Part shown: piece by piece, positions 42,651-51,490 of the stretch
Numbering within the stretch: the stretch's first letter is position 1
Layout of the letters: the number at the start of each line of letters is the position of its first letter
Origin: Vescimonas fastidiosa
GTDB lineage: Bacteria; Bacillota; Clostridia; Oscillospirales; Oscillospiraceae
Length of the DNA: 64,000 nt
Assembly (NCBI RefSeq): GCF_018326305.1
Contig: NZ_AP023417.1
Coordinates: forward strand, 1-64,000
Direction: 5' to 3'
Program-made: the position numbers and the translations under genes
The notes under the pieces: generated by a model
The model's database searches: none
What the model was told of the DNA's origin: nothing
Seen by the model: only the letters and a program-made list of their open reading frames with translations

Positions 42651-43895
42651 ATGCCGAGAAAGAAAACAGAAGAACTTGCCGTGATGCCGGAAGCACCGGC
42701 ACTTCCCGTCGTCCCCGAGGAAGCGGCAGAACAGCCGGTGACAGAAGAGTGTTTGCCGGAAACCGCAGCCGATCCTGTTGTGGAGGATACTGTACCTACA
42801 GAGAGTGTTCTCGCTGAGCCTGCGGAAGTGGTGACTGTGCCGGAGGATCCCCAGCCCTCTGAAAAGCCGAAGCGCACTGTCCGCAAACGAACCGCTGCAA
42901 AAAAGACGGTAGAGGTGGAGAAGCAGGCTACGCCGCCTACTGAGGATGCTGCCGCCTCTGCTGAACCTGCCCCTGCCGCTGTCCAACAGAGAGATATTTT
43001 GACTTTGGATGCCCGGGGCGAAGCGGAAACGCAGGCGCAGATGGAGGACATTATCTGGCACGAGATCCACAATGCCTACCGCACCCGGCGCATGCTCTCC
43101 GGTATGCTGAGCGGCATTGAAAGAACGGAGGCGGGGAAAACCATTGCCATTGTGGACTACAAGGGATTCCGCATTGTGATCCCCTTGAAGGAGATGGTGC
43201 TGGACTTCCCGGCAGATATGTACGGTGCTGACTATAATGAGATGATCCTTCGACACCAGAAGATCCTCAATAAGATGCTGGGCGCAGAGGTGGATCTTAT
43301 GGTCAAGGGCATCGACGCCAAAAGCCGAACCGTTGTTGCCAGCCGAAAGGATGCCATGCTGAAGAAGCAGCAGATCTACTATTTCGGTAAGGACAGTGAC
43401 GGACAGTATCGTATCTATGACGGACGCGTGGTAGAAGCCCGTGTGATCGCCGTGGCGGAGCAGGTCGTCCGGGTCGAAGTGTTTGGCGTGGAGACATCAA
43501 TTCTGGCTCGCGACCTTTCGTGGGACTGGATCGGCGATGCTCATGACCGCTATGCTGTGGGCGACAAGACTCTGGTACGCGTGCTGGAGATTGACCGCAC
43601 AGAGCCGGAGCGTATCAGAATTAAAGCCGACATCAAAAGCGTATCCGGCAACAGCAAGAATGACAATCTCCAGAAATGCCGTATTCAGGGCAAATATGCC
43701 GGGAAGGTCACCCATATCCATAAGGGCGTTGTGTATATCCGCCTTAGCAACGGGGCCAATGCCATAGCACATTCCTGCTATGATCGGCGCAGACCCGGAC
43801 GAAAGGATGATGTCAGCTTTGCCGTTACCCACCTGGATGAGGAACATGGCGTTGCGCTGGGGATTATCACCCGAATTATCAAGCAGCATGTCTGA
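42651..43895 (+). CDS. S1-domain RNA-binding protein of the transfer operon
   Basis: 414 aa. The first 120 residues are a low-complexity Pro/Glu/Ala linker (PEAPALPVVPEEAAEQPVTE; RKRTAAKKTVEVEKQ). Then come OB-fold repeats: about 195-235 (VDLMVKGIDAKSRTVVASRKDA), 250-310 (GRVVEARVIAVAEQVVRVEV…VLEID) and 340-410 (GKYAGKVTHIHKGVVYIRLS). The last two are recognisable S1 domains. It resembles ribosomal protein S1 halves and may bind ICE mRNA, ribosomes or ssDNA. AGGAGG precedes the ATG. Confidence 0.85.
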   Translation: MPRKKTEELAVMPEAPALPVVPEEAAEQPVTEECLPETAADPVVEDTVPTESVLAEPAEVVTVPEDPQPSEKPKRTVRKRTAAKKTVEVEKQATPPTEDAAASAEPAPAAVQQRDILTLDARGEAETQAQMEDIIWHEIHNAYRTRRMLSGMLSGIERTEAGKTIAIVDYKGFRIVIPLKEMVLDFPADMYGADYNEMILRHQKILNKMLGAEVDLMVKGIDAKSRTVVASRKDAMLKKQQIYYFGKDSDGQYRIYDGRVVEARVIAVAEQVVRVEVFGVETSILARDLSWDWIGDAHDRYAVGDKTLVRVLEIDRTEPERIRIKADIKSVSGNSKNDNLQKCRIQGKYAGKVTHIHKGVVYIRLSNGANAIAHSCYDRRRPGRKDDVSFAVTHLDEEHGVALGIITRIIKQHV

Positions 43896-43927
43896 TCTGA
43901 CACGGTATCGGCAGGGTATGGCAATGG

Positions 43928-43991
43928 ATTGGCACTGTTTTGCGATTTCGCCGTAAATCACCATGTGCTATACTTGGTACAGTCAAAATTG
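43928..43991 (+). promoter_or_regulatory. ICE promoter copy 2 (pilus operon)
   Basis: ATTGGCACTGTTTTGCGATT, then CGTAAATC and TGTGCTATACT (TATACT at 43969-43974): nearly identical to 31731-31777. The similarity stops shortly after the start site. Confidence 0.75.
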
Positions 43992-43992
43992 T

Positions 43993-44024
43993 AAAGACCG
44001 CCGGGTGGTAACTCGGCGGTCTTT
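43993..44024 (+). terminator. Attenuator-like hairpin just after ICE promoter copy 2
   Basis: AAAGACCGCCG (43993-44003) pairs perfectly with CGGCGGTCTTT (44014-44024). It starts about 10 nt after the expected transcription start. The U-tract is short. Confidence 0.65.
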
Positions 44025-44148
44025 CGCATACAGGAAGAGGGTGTTTTATATGTGGTAGGCAGAGCAGCGTTTCGCGCCCGAGCGGCAAATGCAATCACTG
44101 CAAAACCCAAACGACAGTACATAGTGTTGAAAAAGGCGAGGCTCCAGT

Positions 44149-44193
44149 CGTAAATATCTTCAAAGCACATTAAACAGTGCTGCGATATTTACG
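44149..44193 (+). promoter_or_regulatory. Two-tier stem-loop in the pilus-operon leader
   Basis: Outer arms CGTAAATATC/GATATTTACG (44149-44158, 44184-44193) enclose inner arms AGCAC/GTGCT (44164-44168, 44177-44181). It lies just before GGAGAG and the start at 44211, and could gate translation. No gene is supported in 44025-44148. Confidence 0.6.
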
Positions 44194-44210
44194 TAAAGGA
44201 GAGAACGCCC

Positions 44211-44987
44211 ATGAGGAGAAAAAGAATGCGTTTAGTTTCACTAATTTCGAGTGCCGTGTGTCTGTTAGGCTGCGCAGTCCAGCCGGCACCGGTCTCGGAT
44301 TCGTCTGAGTCCAACACCAAGGTCTCTGCCTATGCAGCAAGTCAGGCCGAGCAGAACGAAGAGGAGCGCACGGTGGCCGAATCTCTGCTGCCGCAAACAG
44401 AAGATGGAGGCGATGCATCCGAGAGTAGCGTCGCTCCTGAGCGGGCGGGTGCGGAGAATACGGATAAAGCCGCGAAAAAACAGCCTGTACCCGCTGAAAC
44501 GGCACCGCCCGCTGCACCGAAAGAGCCGGCAATACCCGCGCCTGCACCGGAGGATAAACCTACTCCCACACCCACACCGGCACCTACACAGAAACCGGCA
44601 GAGAAACAGGGGGAGCAACCTGCGCCTAAGCCCGAACCTGCCCCTACGCCTAAGCCTGCCGCCAGCGGGAACATCTACTCTATTGCGGAGGCTATCCGGG
44701 CGGGTAACGAGTATGCAAGAGCGCAGTGCGGCGTGACCATTGACACCGGTCTGACTGCGGAGAACACCAGCTACTTCCCCGGCACGGCAGACAGCGTGGC
44801 GTGGCTGGCGGCCAACGGCGGGCAGGAGGCACTAAACCGCGCGGTACGGGGCAATGTGGACGCCACCTTCCAGTATTTGGCAGCCATGGACAGTGCGGAT
44901 GCCGTCAGAGCCTATGCACGGTTCAACTGCACCGTGCGCTATAGCGCAGCATCGGACGAGTACATCGTGGTGGTGCTGTACGGATAA
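44211..44987 (+). CDS. Lipoprotein with proline-rich linker and C-terminal small domain
   Basis: 258 aa. The lipobox LLGC places lipid at Cys21. Residues 22-150 are an extended Ala/Glu then Pro/Lys/Thr linker (PTPTPAPTQKPAEK), suited to spanning the cell wall. The last ~100 residues (NIYSIAEAIRAGNEYARAQC; YSAASDEYIVVVLYG) form an unrecognised small domain. First gene of the pilus operon; it may present a surface domain during mating. Confidence 0.7.
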   Translation: MRRKRMRLVSLISSAVCLLGCAVQPAPVSDSSESNTKVSAYAASQAEQNEEERTVAESLLPQTEDGGDASESSVAPERAGAENTDKAAKKQPVPAETAPPAAPKEPAIPAPAPEDKPTPTPTPAPTQKPAEKQGEQPAPKPEPAPTPKPAASGNIYSIAEAIRAGNEYARAQCGVTIDTGLTAENTSYFPGTADSVAWLAANGGQEALNRAVRGNVDATFQYLAAMDSADAVRAYARFNCTVRYSAASDEYIVVVLYG

Positions 44988-45005
44988 AATCGAATACCCA
45001 ACAGA

Positions 45006-45032
45006 AGGCCGACAGCGTGAGCTGCCGGCTTT
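45006..45032 (+). terminator. Hairpin with T-run before the adhesin gene
   Basis: GCCGACAGC and GCTGCCGGC pair with one mismatch around GTGA and are followed by TTTTG. It is one of the recurring hairpins between ICE genes. Confidence 0.5.
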
Positions 45033-45053
45033 TGCGTCGGGAGAAAGGACATT

Positions 45054-46385
45054 ATGAAGAAAACCATTCCCAAGCCGCTAACGCTGGTGTGCCTGCTGGC
45101 GGTGCTCATGGGGCTGTCCGCTGTGACAGCTCACGCTGAAACCATCTCCGGCACCATCTCGGGCGGCAGAAATTATCACTACTATGAGGACAAATCCAAT
45201 GTGCCCCAGTGGGGTCCATTCATCAGCACGAAGCTGAAATACTTTACAAGGAGTGATACCGGCAAGACGGTGCCTGCCTACTGTATGGAGCCTGCCGCAG
45301 CCTCCTCGGGGTCTGCCTTGGGCTACTCATCCGTGTCCTGGAGTGCTCTGAGCTGGAATCAACGTTATGCGGTGACCTTGGCACTGGCCTACGGCCACGG
45401 CGGCAGCTATACATTTGATATGAATCCCGATTATGCGCAGTTGGCGACCCAAGCCATTATCTGGGAATTTGTCTGCGGCTACCGCAGCCCCACCTACCCC
45501 TACACGCTGCACGACATCACCTGCAATCGGATGTTCCGCTATGTGGACGCAGGCGTGGGACAAGCCTACGACACCATCATTGACCGCATGATGCAGCACG
45601 GTAAGCTCCCCAGCTTTGCGGTGCGGTACCGAAACCAGTTGAGCGAAAGCAATGCCATCGAGCTGGACTGGGACGGCAGCCGGTACACAGGAACGGTCAC
45701 CGACACCAACGGCGTGCTGTCGCAGTATTCCTTTGGCTGCAACATCGGCGGCGTGACAATCCGCCAGGAAGGCAACGCATTGACAGTGACCGCCACCAAG
45801 GAGGCCGCCGAAAAGCTGGACGGCTATGTCAGCAGCGAAAAAGGCTATTCCCTGGATGTGGACGGCACGGAGGCCGTGCTGCTGGAGCCAAGCAACGGCA
45901 GCAACTTCCAGTCGTGTGCCGCACTGACCACCCTGCCCGATCCCGTGTGGGCGTATATCCAGTTCAAAGTCAACAAGGTGGGCAGCATTTCCGTTCGTAA
46001 GGTAGATGCCGCAGGCGAGGCTCTCGCCGGGGTGGAATTTCTGCTGGAAACCTCTGCGGACGGACAGCCATGGACAGAAGTCTGCAGTGTCAACACCGGT
46101 GCAGATGGACTTGCCCAGTGGGAAAATCTCAAGACCGGCGTACAGTATCGCATTACCGAGGCGAAAACGCCCGTCGGATATACCCTGCTGCCTGAGCCGG
46201 TGGAGGTGGGCACGCTGACGGCGGATGCAGCGGACATCACCATCACCCTCTGCAACAATGCAGGATTTGAGCTGCCATTCACAGGCGGCACGGGATTCAC
46301 AACATATTTCCTGCTTGCGGCACTCATGCTCTGCATGGGTGTTTATTTTTGCAAAAAATCTAATATCAGGAAGGAGAACAACTGA
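45054..46385 (+). CDS. Thioester-domain surface adhesin with SpaA/CnaB domain and LPXTG-like anchor
   Basis: 443 aa. A signal peptide ends near HAE (residue 29). A class-I-like thioester domain follows: Cys77 in VPAYCMEP and Gln133 in ATQAIIWEF are the expected Cys-Gln bond pair, which can form a covalent bond with host or partner-cell amines. Residues about 305-390 are a SpaA/CnaB-like domain (SISVRKVDAAGEALAGVEFLL; YRITEAKTPVGY with isopeptide Glu). LPFTG (407-411), a helix and a positive tail form the sorting signal. It is probably the pilus tip. Confidence 0.85.
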   Translation: MKKTIPKPLTLVCLLAVLMGLSAVTAHAETISGTISGGRNYHYYEDKSNVPQWGPFISTKLKYFTRSDTGKTVPAYCMEPAAASSGSALGYSSVSWSALSWNQRYAVTLALAYGHGGSYTFDMNPDYAQLATQAIIWEFVCGYRSPTYPYTLHDITCNRMFRYVDAGVGQAYDTIIDRMMQHGKLPSFAVRYRNQLSESNAIELDWDGSRYTGTVTDTNGVLSQYSFGCNIGGVTIRQEGNALTVTATKEAAEKLDGYVSSEKGYSLDVDGTEAVLLEPSNGSNFQSCAALTTLPDPVWAYIQFKVNKVGSISVRKVDAAGEALAGVEFLLETSADGQPWTEVCSVNTGADGLAQWENLKTGVQYRITEAKTPVGYTLLPEPVEVGTLTADAADITITLCNNAGFELPFTGGTGFTTYFLLAALMLCMGVYFCKKSNIRKENN

Positions 46386-46387
46386 AC

Positions 46388-48214
46388 ATGAAAAAGAACC
46401 ATCGCATAGTATCGCTGCTGCTGGCGACACTTATGGCCATCGGCCTCATGACCACGGCATTTGCCGCAGAGCCTACCATCAACACCGGCAAGAGAGCGTC
46501 CCTGAACATCTACAAGTACGATATCACCACGGCCAGCGCGGACGGCGCGTGGGACGCAGAATCCTATGTCAGCACCGGCCTGCATGACGACGCCGTCATC
46601 GACAAGCTGGCAAAATATGCCGTGCAGGGCGTGGAATTCACCTATTTGAGAGTGGCGGGCATCGCCATGAACAATGAGCTGGTGAATGGTCGGCGCCGGG
46701 TAGGTGTGCTGTACGGCTTTGACGGCGCGGACGCGGTGCTGCCCGCCATCGGCGTGACCGCCGCGGATGCCTACAAGAGCGAAAACGGAAAAAACTACTA
46801 CACCAGCGATGTGCTGAATGGCAAGCTGGCCGCTGCGCTGGCTGCCAATGCCACCACGGTGAAAAATGCGCTGGAAGCTGCGGTCAAGAACGGCACGGCC
46901 ATGACCGAGACGGACGCTGCCGGTCACACCTCTGCGGAAAACCTTGGGCAGGGCCTGTACCTCGTTGTCGAAACCAGAGTACCGGAGAATGTCACCTCTA
47001 CCTGCAACCCTTTCTTCGTGTCCTTGCCCATGACCACCGTGGACGGCACAGGCTGGAACTATGATGTGACTGTCTATCCCAAAAACCAGACCGGCAACCC
47101 CACGCTGGAGAAAACCGTGCGCGAGAGCAAAAATTCCACCGGCAAGAACAGCGGCAGTCTGACAGACATTGGGGACGGTTACGCCCACACCGCCACCGCC
47201 TCAGTGGGTGATGTGGTCGACTATCAGATCATCAGCACCCTGCCCACTATTACCTCCAAGGCGACCAGCCTGAGTGAGTATACTTACGTCGATACCATGT
47301 CCAAGGGCATCCGTTACAATAAGCAGGATGTAGTCATCGAGTTCTTCAAGGACGCTGGCTGCACCGATAAGATCACCACTTGGGCGGAGGATTCCGGCAA
47401 ATTCACCGTGACCTATGACGATACTGCCAACACCATGACCATCCGCATGACCGAGGCCGGTCTGACCGAGATCAACGAAGCGGCTACCGTTTACACCGAC
47501 AGCGTGAAGCGGGGCTATTCCGACTGCACCATGCGCATCACCTACGCCGCCACTCTGACTGCCGACGCCCAGATGGGCGACAAGGACAACCCCAACGATG
47601 TCGTGCTGACTTGGAAGCGCACCAACGCCACTTATTTTGACACGCTGGAGGACTGCTGCCATGTCTACACCTACGGCATCGACGTTCTCAAGCAGTTCAG
47701 CGACAACGGCGGCAAGGTGCAGAACGTGAAGTTCCTGCTGCACAACGATACCGACGATGTGTATGTGATTGCTGAGCAGAAGAACGGCGTGTATTACGCC
47801 AAGGGCTTCGCCGCCAAGAAGTCAGATGCCACCACTTTCGTTCCCAACGCGCAGGGTCATGTGATGGTCAATGGCTTGGAGGACGACACCTATTCTCTGA
47901 CCGAAATTGCCACCGACAAGGGCTATGTGCTGCTGAGGGACGCGGTCAAGATCGTTATCAAGACCGCTGAGAATGGGCAGTGTGAGAAGTGCGGCGCAAA
48001 GCTGCTGACCGCCTCTGCTACCGTCAACGGCAAGGACGTTACCATGACCGACGGCAACGCCATTGTGCCTCTGACCGTGGTCAATAACCCCGGCTTCAAT
48101 CTGCCCAAGACAGGCGGCTACGGCACGTGGATGTTCACCATCGGCGGCGTGGCGCTGCTGGGCGCGGCGGCGTTTATCGTGATCCGCAGCCGCAAGCATA
48201 AGAACGAGCAGTGA
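46388..48214 (+). CDS. Sortase-assembled backbone pilin (isopeptide-forming)
   Basis: 608 aa, 2 nt after the adhesin gene stop. Signal peptide 1-27. The pilin motif YPKN (230-233; Lys232 is the polymerising lysine) and the LPKTG sorting signal (572-576) with membrane helix and RKHKNEQ tail define a major pilin. D2-type domain strands are DVVDYQIISTLPTI and MTIRMTEAGLTEINE; the CnaB-like last domain contains YSLTEIATDKGYVLL. Sortase C should link Lys232 of one subunit to the LPKTG Thr of the next. Confidence 0.9.
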   Translation: MKKNHRIVSLLLATLMAIGLMTTAFAAEPTINTGKRASLNIYKYDITTASADGAWDAESYVSTGLHDDAVIDKLAKYAVQGVEFTYLRVAGIAMNNELVNGRRRVGVLYGFDGADAVLPAIGVTAADAYKSENGKNYYTSDVLNGKLAAALAANATTVKNALEAAVKNGTAMTETDAAGHTSAENLGQGLYLVVETRVPENVTSTCNPFFVSLPMTTVDGTGWNYDVTVYPKNQTGNPTLEKTVRESKNSTGKNSGSLTDIGDGYAHTATASVGDVVDYQIISTLPTITSKATSLSEYTYVDTMSKGIRYNKQDVVIEFFKDAGCTDKITTWAEDSGKFTVTYDDTANTMTIRMTEAGLTEINEAATVYTDSVKRGYSDCTMRITYAATLTADAQMGDKDNPNDVVLTWKRTNATYFDTLEDCCHVYTYGIDVLKQFSDNGGKVQNVKFLLHNDTDDVYVIAEQKNGVYYAKGFAAKKSDATTFVPNAQGHVMVNGLEDDTYSLTEIATDKGYVLLRDAVKIVIKTAENGQCEKCGAKLLTASATVNGKDVTMTDGNAIVPLTVVNNPGFNLPKTGGYGTWMFTIGGVALLGAAAFIVIRSRKHKNEQ

Positions 48215-49029
48215 AACGCTGGCTACTGACGGCGGCTTGCGGCGTTGCGGCGCTGGGCCTGATGCTTTACCCATTGGTGGGAGAACTTCTGAGTGAAAAG
48301 TATCATTCGGATGTGAAAACCGTCTACACCGCAGCCATAGAAGGCACCGACAAAACCGAACTGACTGCACAGCGGGAAGCCGCAGAGCAGTACAACGCCA
48401 TGCTGTCCGACACGGCGACCATTACAGAGGGAGGGGCTTCCGCCCCTCCCTTGGCGTATGAAGAACAACTCACGGTGGGCGGCGTCATGGCCTATGTGGA
48501 CATTCCCAAAATCAAAGTGTATCTGCCGGTGCAGCACGGTACGGAGGCAGACACGCTTGAAAAGTCGGTCGGCCATGTGGTCGGCACGTCTCTGCCGGTA
48601 GGCGGTAGCAGTACCCACGCGGTACTGTCGGCGCACAGTGGGCTGGCGAGTTCCAAGCTATTTTCGGACATCGACCAGCTTACAGGGGGCGATGTGTTCT
48701 ACATCCATGTGCTGGGTGACACTTTGGCCTATAAAGTAGACAGCATCAACACAGTCTTGCCCGCAGACACGAGCCTGCTGCAAATTGAGGATGGCAAGGA
48801 CTTGGTTACACTGGTGACGTGTACGCCGTTTGCCATCAACACCCACCGACTTTTAGTTCGTGGGCACCGCGTTCCTTATACCCCCGAACAGGAAGCATCT
48901 GCCGCCGCAGAAAAACCAGCCGCGTCCTCGTGGACGCGGCACTACCTTACCGGTCTGGGCATCGGTCTTGGCACGGTAGTTGTTGCAGGCGGCGGATACT
49001 TCCTGATGAGGAGGAAACGCCATGCGTAA
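48211..49029 (+). CDS. Class C (pilus-specific) sortase
   Basis: 272 aa from GTG 48211, overlapping the pilin stop. The catalytic triad is His142 (LSAHSGL), Cys204 (TLVTCTPFAINTHRLLVRG) and Arg213. N- and C-terminal membrane helices are as in SrtC, and the lid-like segment is between residues 70 and 90. It polymerises the upstream pilin and attaches the tip. It overlaps the next sortase gene by 8 nt. Confidence 0.93.
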   Translation: MKRWLLTAACGVAALGLMLYPLVGELLSEKYHSDVKTVYTAAIEGTDKTELTAQREAAEQYNAMLSDTATITEGGASAPPLAYEEQLTVGGVMAYVDIPKIKVYLPVQHGTEADTLEKSVGHVVGTSLPVGGSSTHAVLSAHSGLASSKLFSDIDQLTGGDVFYIHVLGDTLAYKVDSINTVLPADTSLLQIEDGKDLVTLVTCTPFAINTHRLLVRGHRVPYTPEQEASAAAEKPAASSWTRHYLTGLGIGLGTVVVAGGGYFLMRRKRHA

Positions 49030-49723
49030 GACATACCTCTTGCTGGCGGTACTGTTGTTGGCCGTGGCGGGCATCTGCGTCATGCTGTGGCCGGCGTTCA
49101 CAGGACATAGGCTGCAAGCCGACACAGACGCCGCCGTGCAGAGCTTCCTCAAAGAACGAAATCCGGAGCAGCAATATCCCGAACTGCTGGCGGCTCTACA
49201 AGAGTATAACCGCCAGCTTTACGCAGAAAAGCAGTGCAACCTCACCGACCTTGAAGCCTGTGAGGAGCCCGCCGCCGACTTGACTGCCTACGGCATCGAG
49301 GACGAGGTAATAGGCGTCTTGGAAATTCCCACCATGGAACTGACCATGCCGGTCTACTTGGGTGCATCCGATGAACACCTTGCCGCAGGCGCGGCGGTGC
49401 TGGGCAACACGTCCGCGCCCATCGGTGGGGATAACACCAACTGCGTCATTGCCGGTCACCGTGGCTGGCGCGGCGCGGACTACTTTCGGCATATAGACCG
49501 CTTACAGGTTGGAGACACCGTGCAGCTGACGAATCTATGGGAAACGCTGACCTATACCGTAACGGACATTCAGATTATCCAGCCCCACGAGGTGGACAAG
49601 ATCAAGATACAGCAAGACCGCGACCTGCTGACGCTGTTGACCTGCCATCCTTACGCCAGCGGTGGGCGGGAGAGGTATGTGGTGTACTGCGAAAAACTGC
49701 CCACCATGAGCCAATCACGGTGA
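49022..49723 (+). CDS. Second sortase (housekeeping/B- or C-like)
   Basis: 233 aa. N-terminal helix (TYLLLAVLLLAVAGICVMLW), catalytic His in VIAGHRGWRG and Cys in LLTLLTCHPYASGGRERYVV with Arg soon after. It lacks the TPxxxNTHR form of class C, so it may anchor the finished pilus to the wall or act on another substrate. Its last residues (LTCHPYASGGRERYVVYCEK) recur in a remnant at 51244-51309. Confidence 0.85.
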   Translation: MRKTYLLLAVLLLAVAGICVMLWPAFTGHRLQADTDAAVQSFLKERNPEQQYPELLAALQEYNRQLYAEKQCNLTDLEACEEPAADLTAYGIEDEVIGVLEIPTMELTMPVYLGASDEHLAAGAAVLGNTSAPIGGDNTNCVIAGHRGWRGADYFRHIDRLQVGDTVQLTNLWETLTYTVTDIQIIQPHEVDKIKIQQDRDLLTLLTCHPYASGGRERYVVYCEKLPTMSQSR

Positions 49724-49744
49724 GCAGTTTTATTTTGAGAGGAT

Positions 49745-51046
49745 TCAGACAAGCGTGTCATCCAGCAGGAAGTCAATGACGCCAATATTGAGAATGCCGC
49801 CCTCATCATACCAACGCTTACGGATGTCATGACGGACAATGATCTTCGGGAAGGAATCACCGGTCAGCGCGAAAGGCTTATTCTCGGTGATCGCCTTTTC
49901 CGCTGTTCCCAATGCGTAGGCAGACTGGATATAGGTCTTCTTGCCGCCGGAGGTTGCAATGAAGTCGATTTCCCGCGCGACCGGCACGACCTTTCCTTTG
50001 GTATTTTTCTCGTTGCCGTAGACAATGCCGATGTCAACGGCGCATTCACGGATCATCAACTCATTGAAAATGATGTTCTCCATGATGTGCGTCATTTCCT
50101 GCTGGCGGAAGCCGATACGGGCATTTCTCAGTCCAATGTCCTCACAGTAGTATTTGTTGGGATAGTCAAAATAGCTCTTGCCCTTCACATCCCAGCGCTT
50201 GCATTCGGTAAAGAGGAAGGAATCCGATAAGTGATCCATATAGGCTTTCACGGTGTTCAAGGCAACGACATTTTCACCGCTACGCTTCTGCACTGTGTTG
50301 ATGGCGGCAGCAACCTTCGTTGGGTTGGTCAGAGAGCCAATAGACGAACACAGCAGATCAAGAATCGCGGACAGCACATCCTCACGCTTGATCTTCTTCC
50401 GCTCTACAATGTCCTTCAGATAGACCTCAGAAAACAGCGATTTCAGATAAGCCATTTTCGCGGCATCCGTGGGACGGGACAGGATCAGCGGCATACCGCC
50501 GTAGAAAGCAAAATCGTCAAAAGCGTCCTGCTTATCGCCGCCAACAGCCGAGTAGTATTCGGCAAAGGAAAGCGGATGCACACGGATCTCATCGCTGCGC
50601 CCCCGGAACTCGGTCAGTATATCAGAGGACAGCATTTTGGAGTTGCTTCCGGTCACATAAATGTCTAAGTTGGGCAAGGACTTCAAATCGTTGAGCGCGT
50701 CGTAGAAGGTAATCTTCTTTCCGTCCGGATTATAGGGATTCGGAACTTCGTCGGACATCTGAATCTCGTCTACAAAGAGATAATATTGGTCTGTACTGTG
50801 TTCTACGATCTCCCGGACATGAGCCGCAAGCTCCAACGGATTGCGATAGCGAATATCACGGGTCAAGTCCAACTCAAAGGACAGAATATGATCTTCGGCA
50901 ACACCCTCACTGAGAAGGTAGCTCTTGAACAGATTGCGAAGCAGATAGGACTTGCCGCATCTGCGGATGCCGGTAATCACCTTCACCTGACCATCCCACA
51001 TAAAGGAGATGATTTTCTTCAAATAGCGATCTCGTTTTATTTCCAT
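49745..51046 (-). CDS. AAA ATPase with DUF4143 domain
   Basis: 433 aa, opposite strand to the surrounding ICE operon. The Walker A is GIRRCGKSY, Walker B is YLFVDEIQMS and sensor 1 lies in DIYVTGSNSKML. A C-terminal DUF4143 region (YLKSLFSEVYLKDIVERKKI onward) completes the family. Such proteins are scattered mobile genes of unknown role, possibly defence- or toxin-related. A GGAGG precedes the ATG at 51046. It seems to have inserted at the end of the pilus module. Confidence 0.85.
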   Translation of the reverse strand: MEIKRDRYLKKIISFMWDGQVKVITGIRRCGKSYLLRNLFKSYLLSEGVAEDHILSFELDLTRDIRYRNPLELAAHVREIVEHSTDQYYLFVDEIQMSDEVPNPYNPDGKKITFYDALNDLKSLPNLDIYVTGSNSKMLSSDILTEFRGRSDEIRVHPLSFAEYYSAVGGDKQDAFDDFAFYGGMPLILSRPTDAAKMAYLKSLFSEVYLKDIVERKKIKREDVLSAILDLLCSSIGSLTNPTKVAAAINTVQKRSGENVVALNTVKAYMDHLSDSFLFTECKRWDVKGKSYFDYPNKYYCEDIGLRNARIGFRQQEMTHIMENIIFNELMIRECAVDIGIVYGNEKNTKGKVVPVAREIDFIATSGGKKTYIQSAYALGTAEKAITENKPFALTGDSFPKIIVRHDIRKRWYDEGGILNIGVIDFLLDDTLV

Positions 51047-51219
51047 AGCCCAACCTCCATTGAAAACTTGCTGGTATTATCATGCTACATTTCAATGGAT
51101 AGTATACGGCACCGTGAGATAAAAATCAATAGCTCTGATGAAATGTTTGCAGATAAACCCGGTAACATTTCAGCGGGCGGCAATTCAAACCCCCGATCCT
51201 GTGAGGTAAAGAAGCCTGA

Positions 51220-51315
51220 AAGTTGACAAGAACTGCGACGCGGCTGACCTGCCACCCCCACGCCGGCGGCGGGCGGCAGCGGTTTGTGGTCTACTGTGAA
51301 CGAACTGAAAATTAA
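51220..51315 (+). pseudogene. Remnant of a sortase C-terminus
   Basis: Frame LTCHPHAGGGRQRFVVYCER (51244-51303) then TEN and a stop, close to the end of the intact sortase at 49022 (LTCHPYASGGRERYVVYCEK). There is no start or upstream catalytic domain. It lies just beyond the DUF4143 gene, as if the original sortase 3' end was displaced when that gene was inserted or duplicated. Confidence 0.75.
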
Positions 51316-51328
51316 GGAGAAATGCACA

Positions 51329-51424
51329 ATGAAAAAAGCAATTTGTATCATTTTAGCTGCGGCAGCTGCCGTGGCAATTATCGTTTCCAGACGCCTCCGA
51401 CCCCGTGGCCGCAGAGAAATTTGA
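51329..51424 (+). pseudogene. Signal-peptide fragment
   Basis: 31 codons with AAGGAG upstream: MKKAICIILAAAAAVAIIVS then Arg-rich and a stop. It looks like the start of a secreted protein whose body is lost. The stretch 51047-51490 holds only these remnants and the promoter of the DUF4143 gene. Confidence 0.5.
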
Positions 51425-51490
51425 AAATTTTTTCAAAAAGTGGCGCACTTTTGATTTCGTTTTACGGATAATGATAGTAGAGGGAATTTT

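Noticed and set aside
43958..44170. 70-codon minus-strand frame in the pilus-operon leader
   Set aside because: It crosses the promoter copy, the attenuator hairpin and the leader stem-loop. No ribosome site; the structures account for the sequence.
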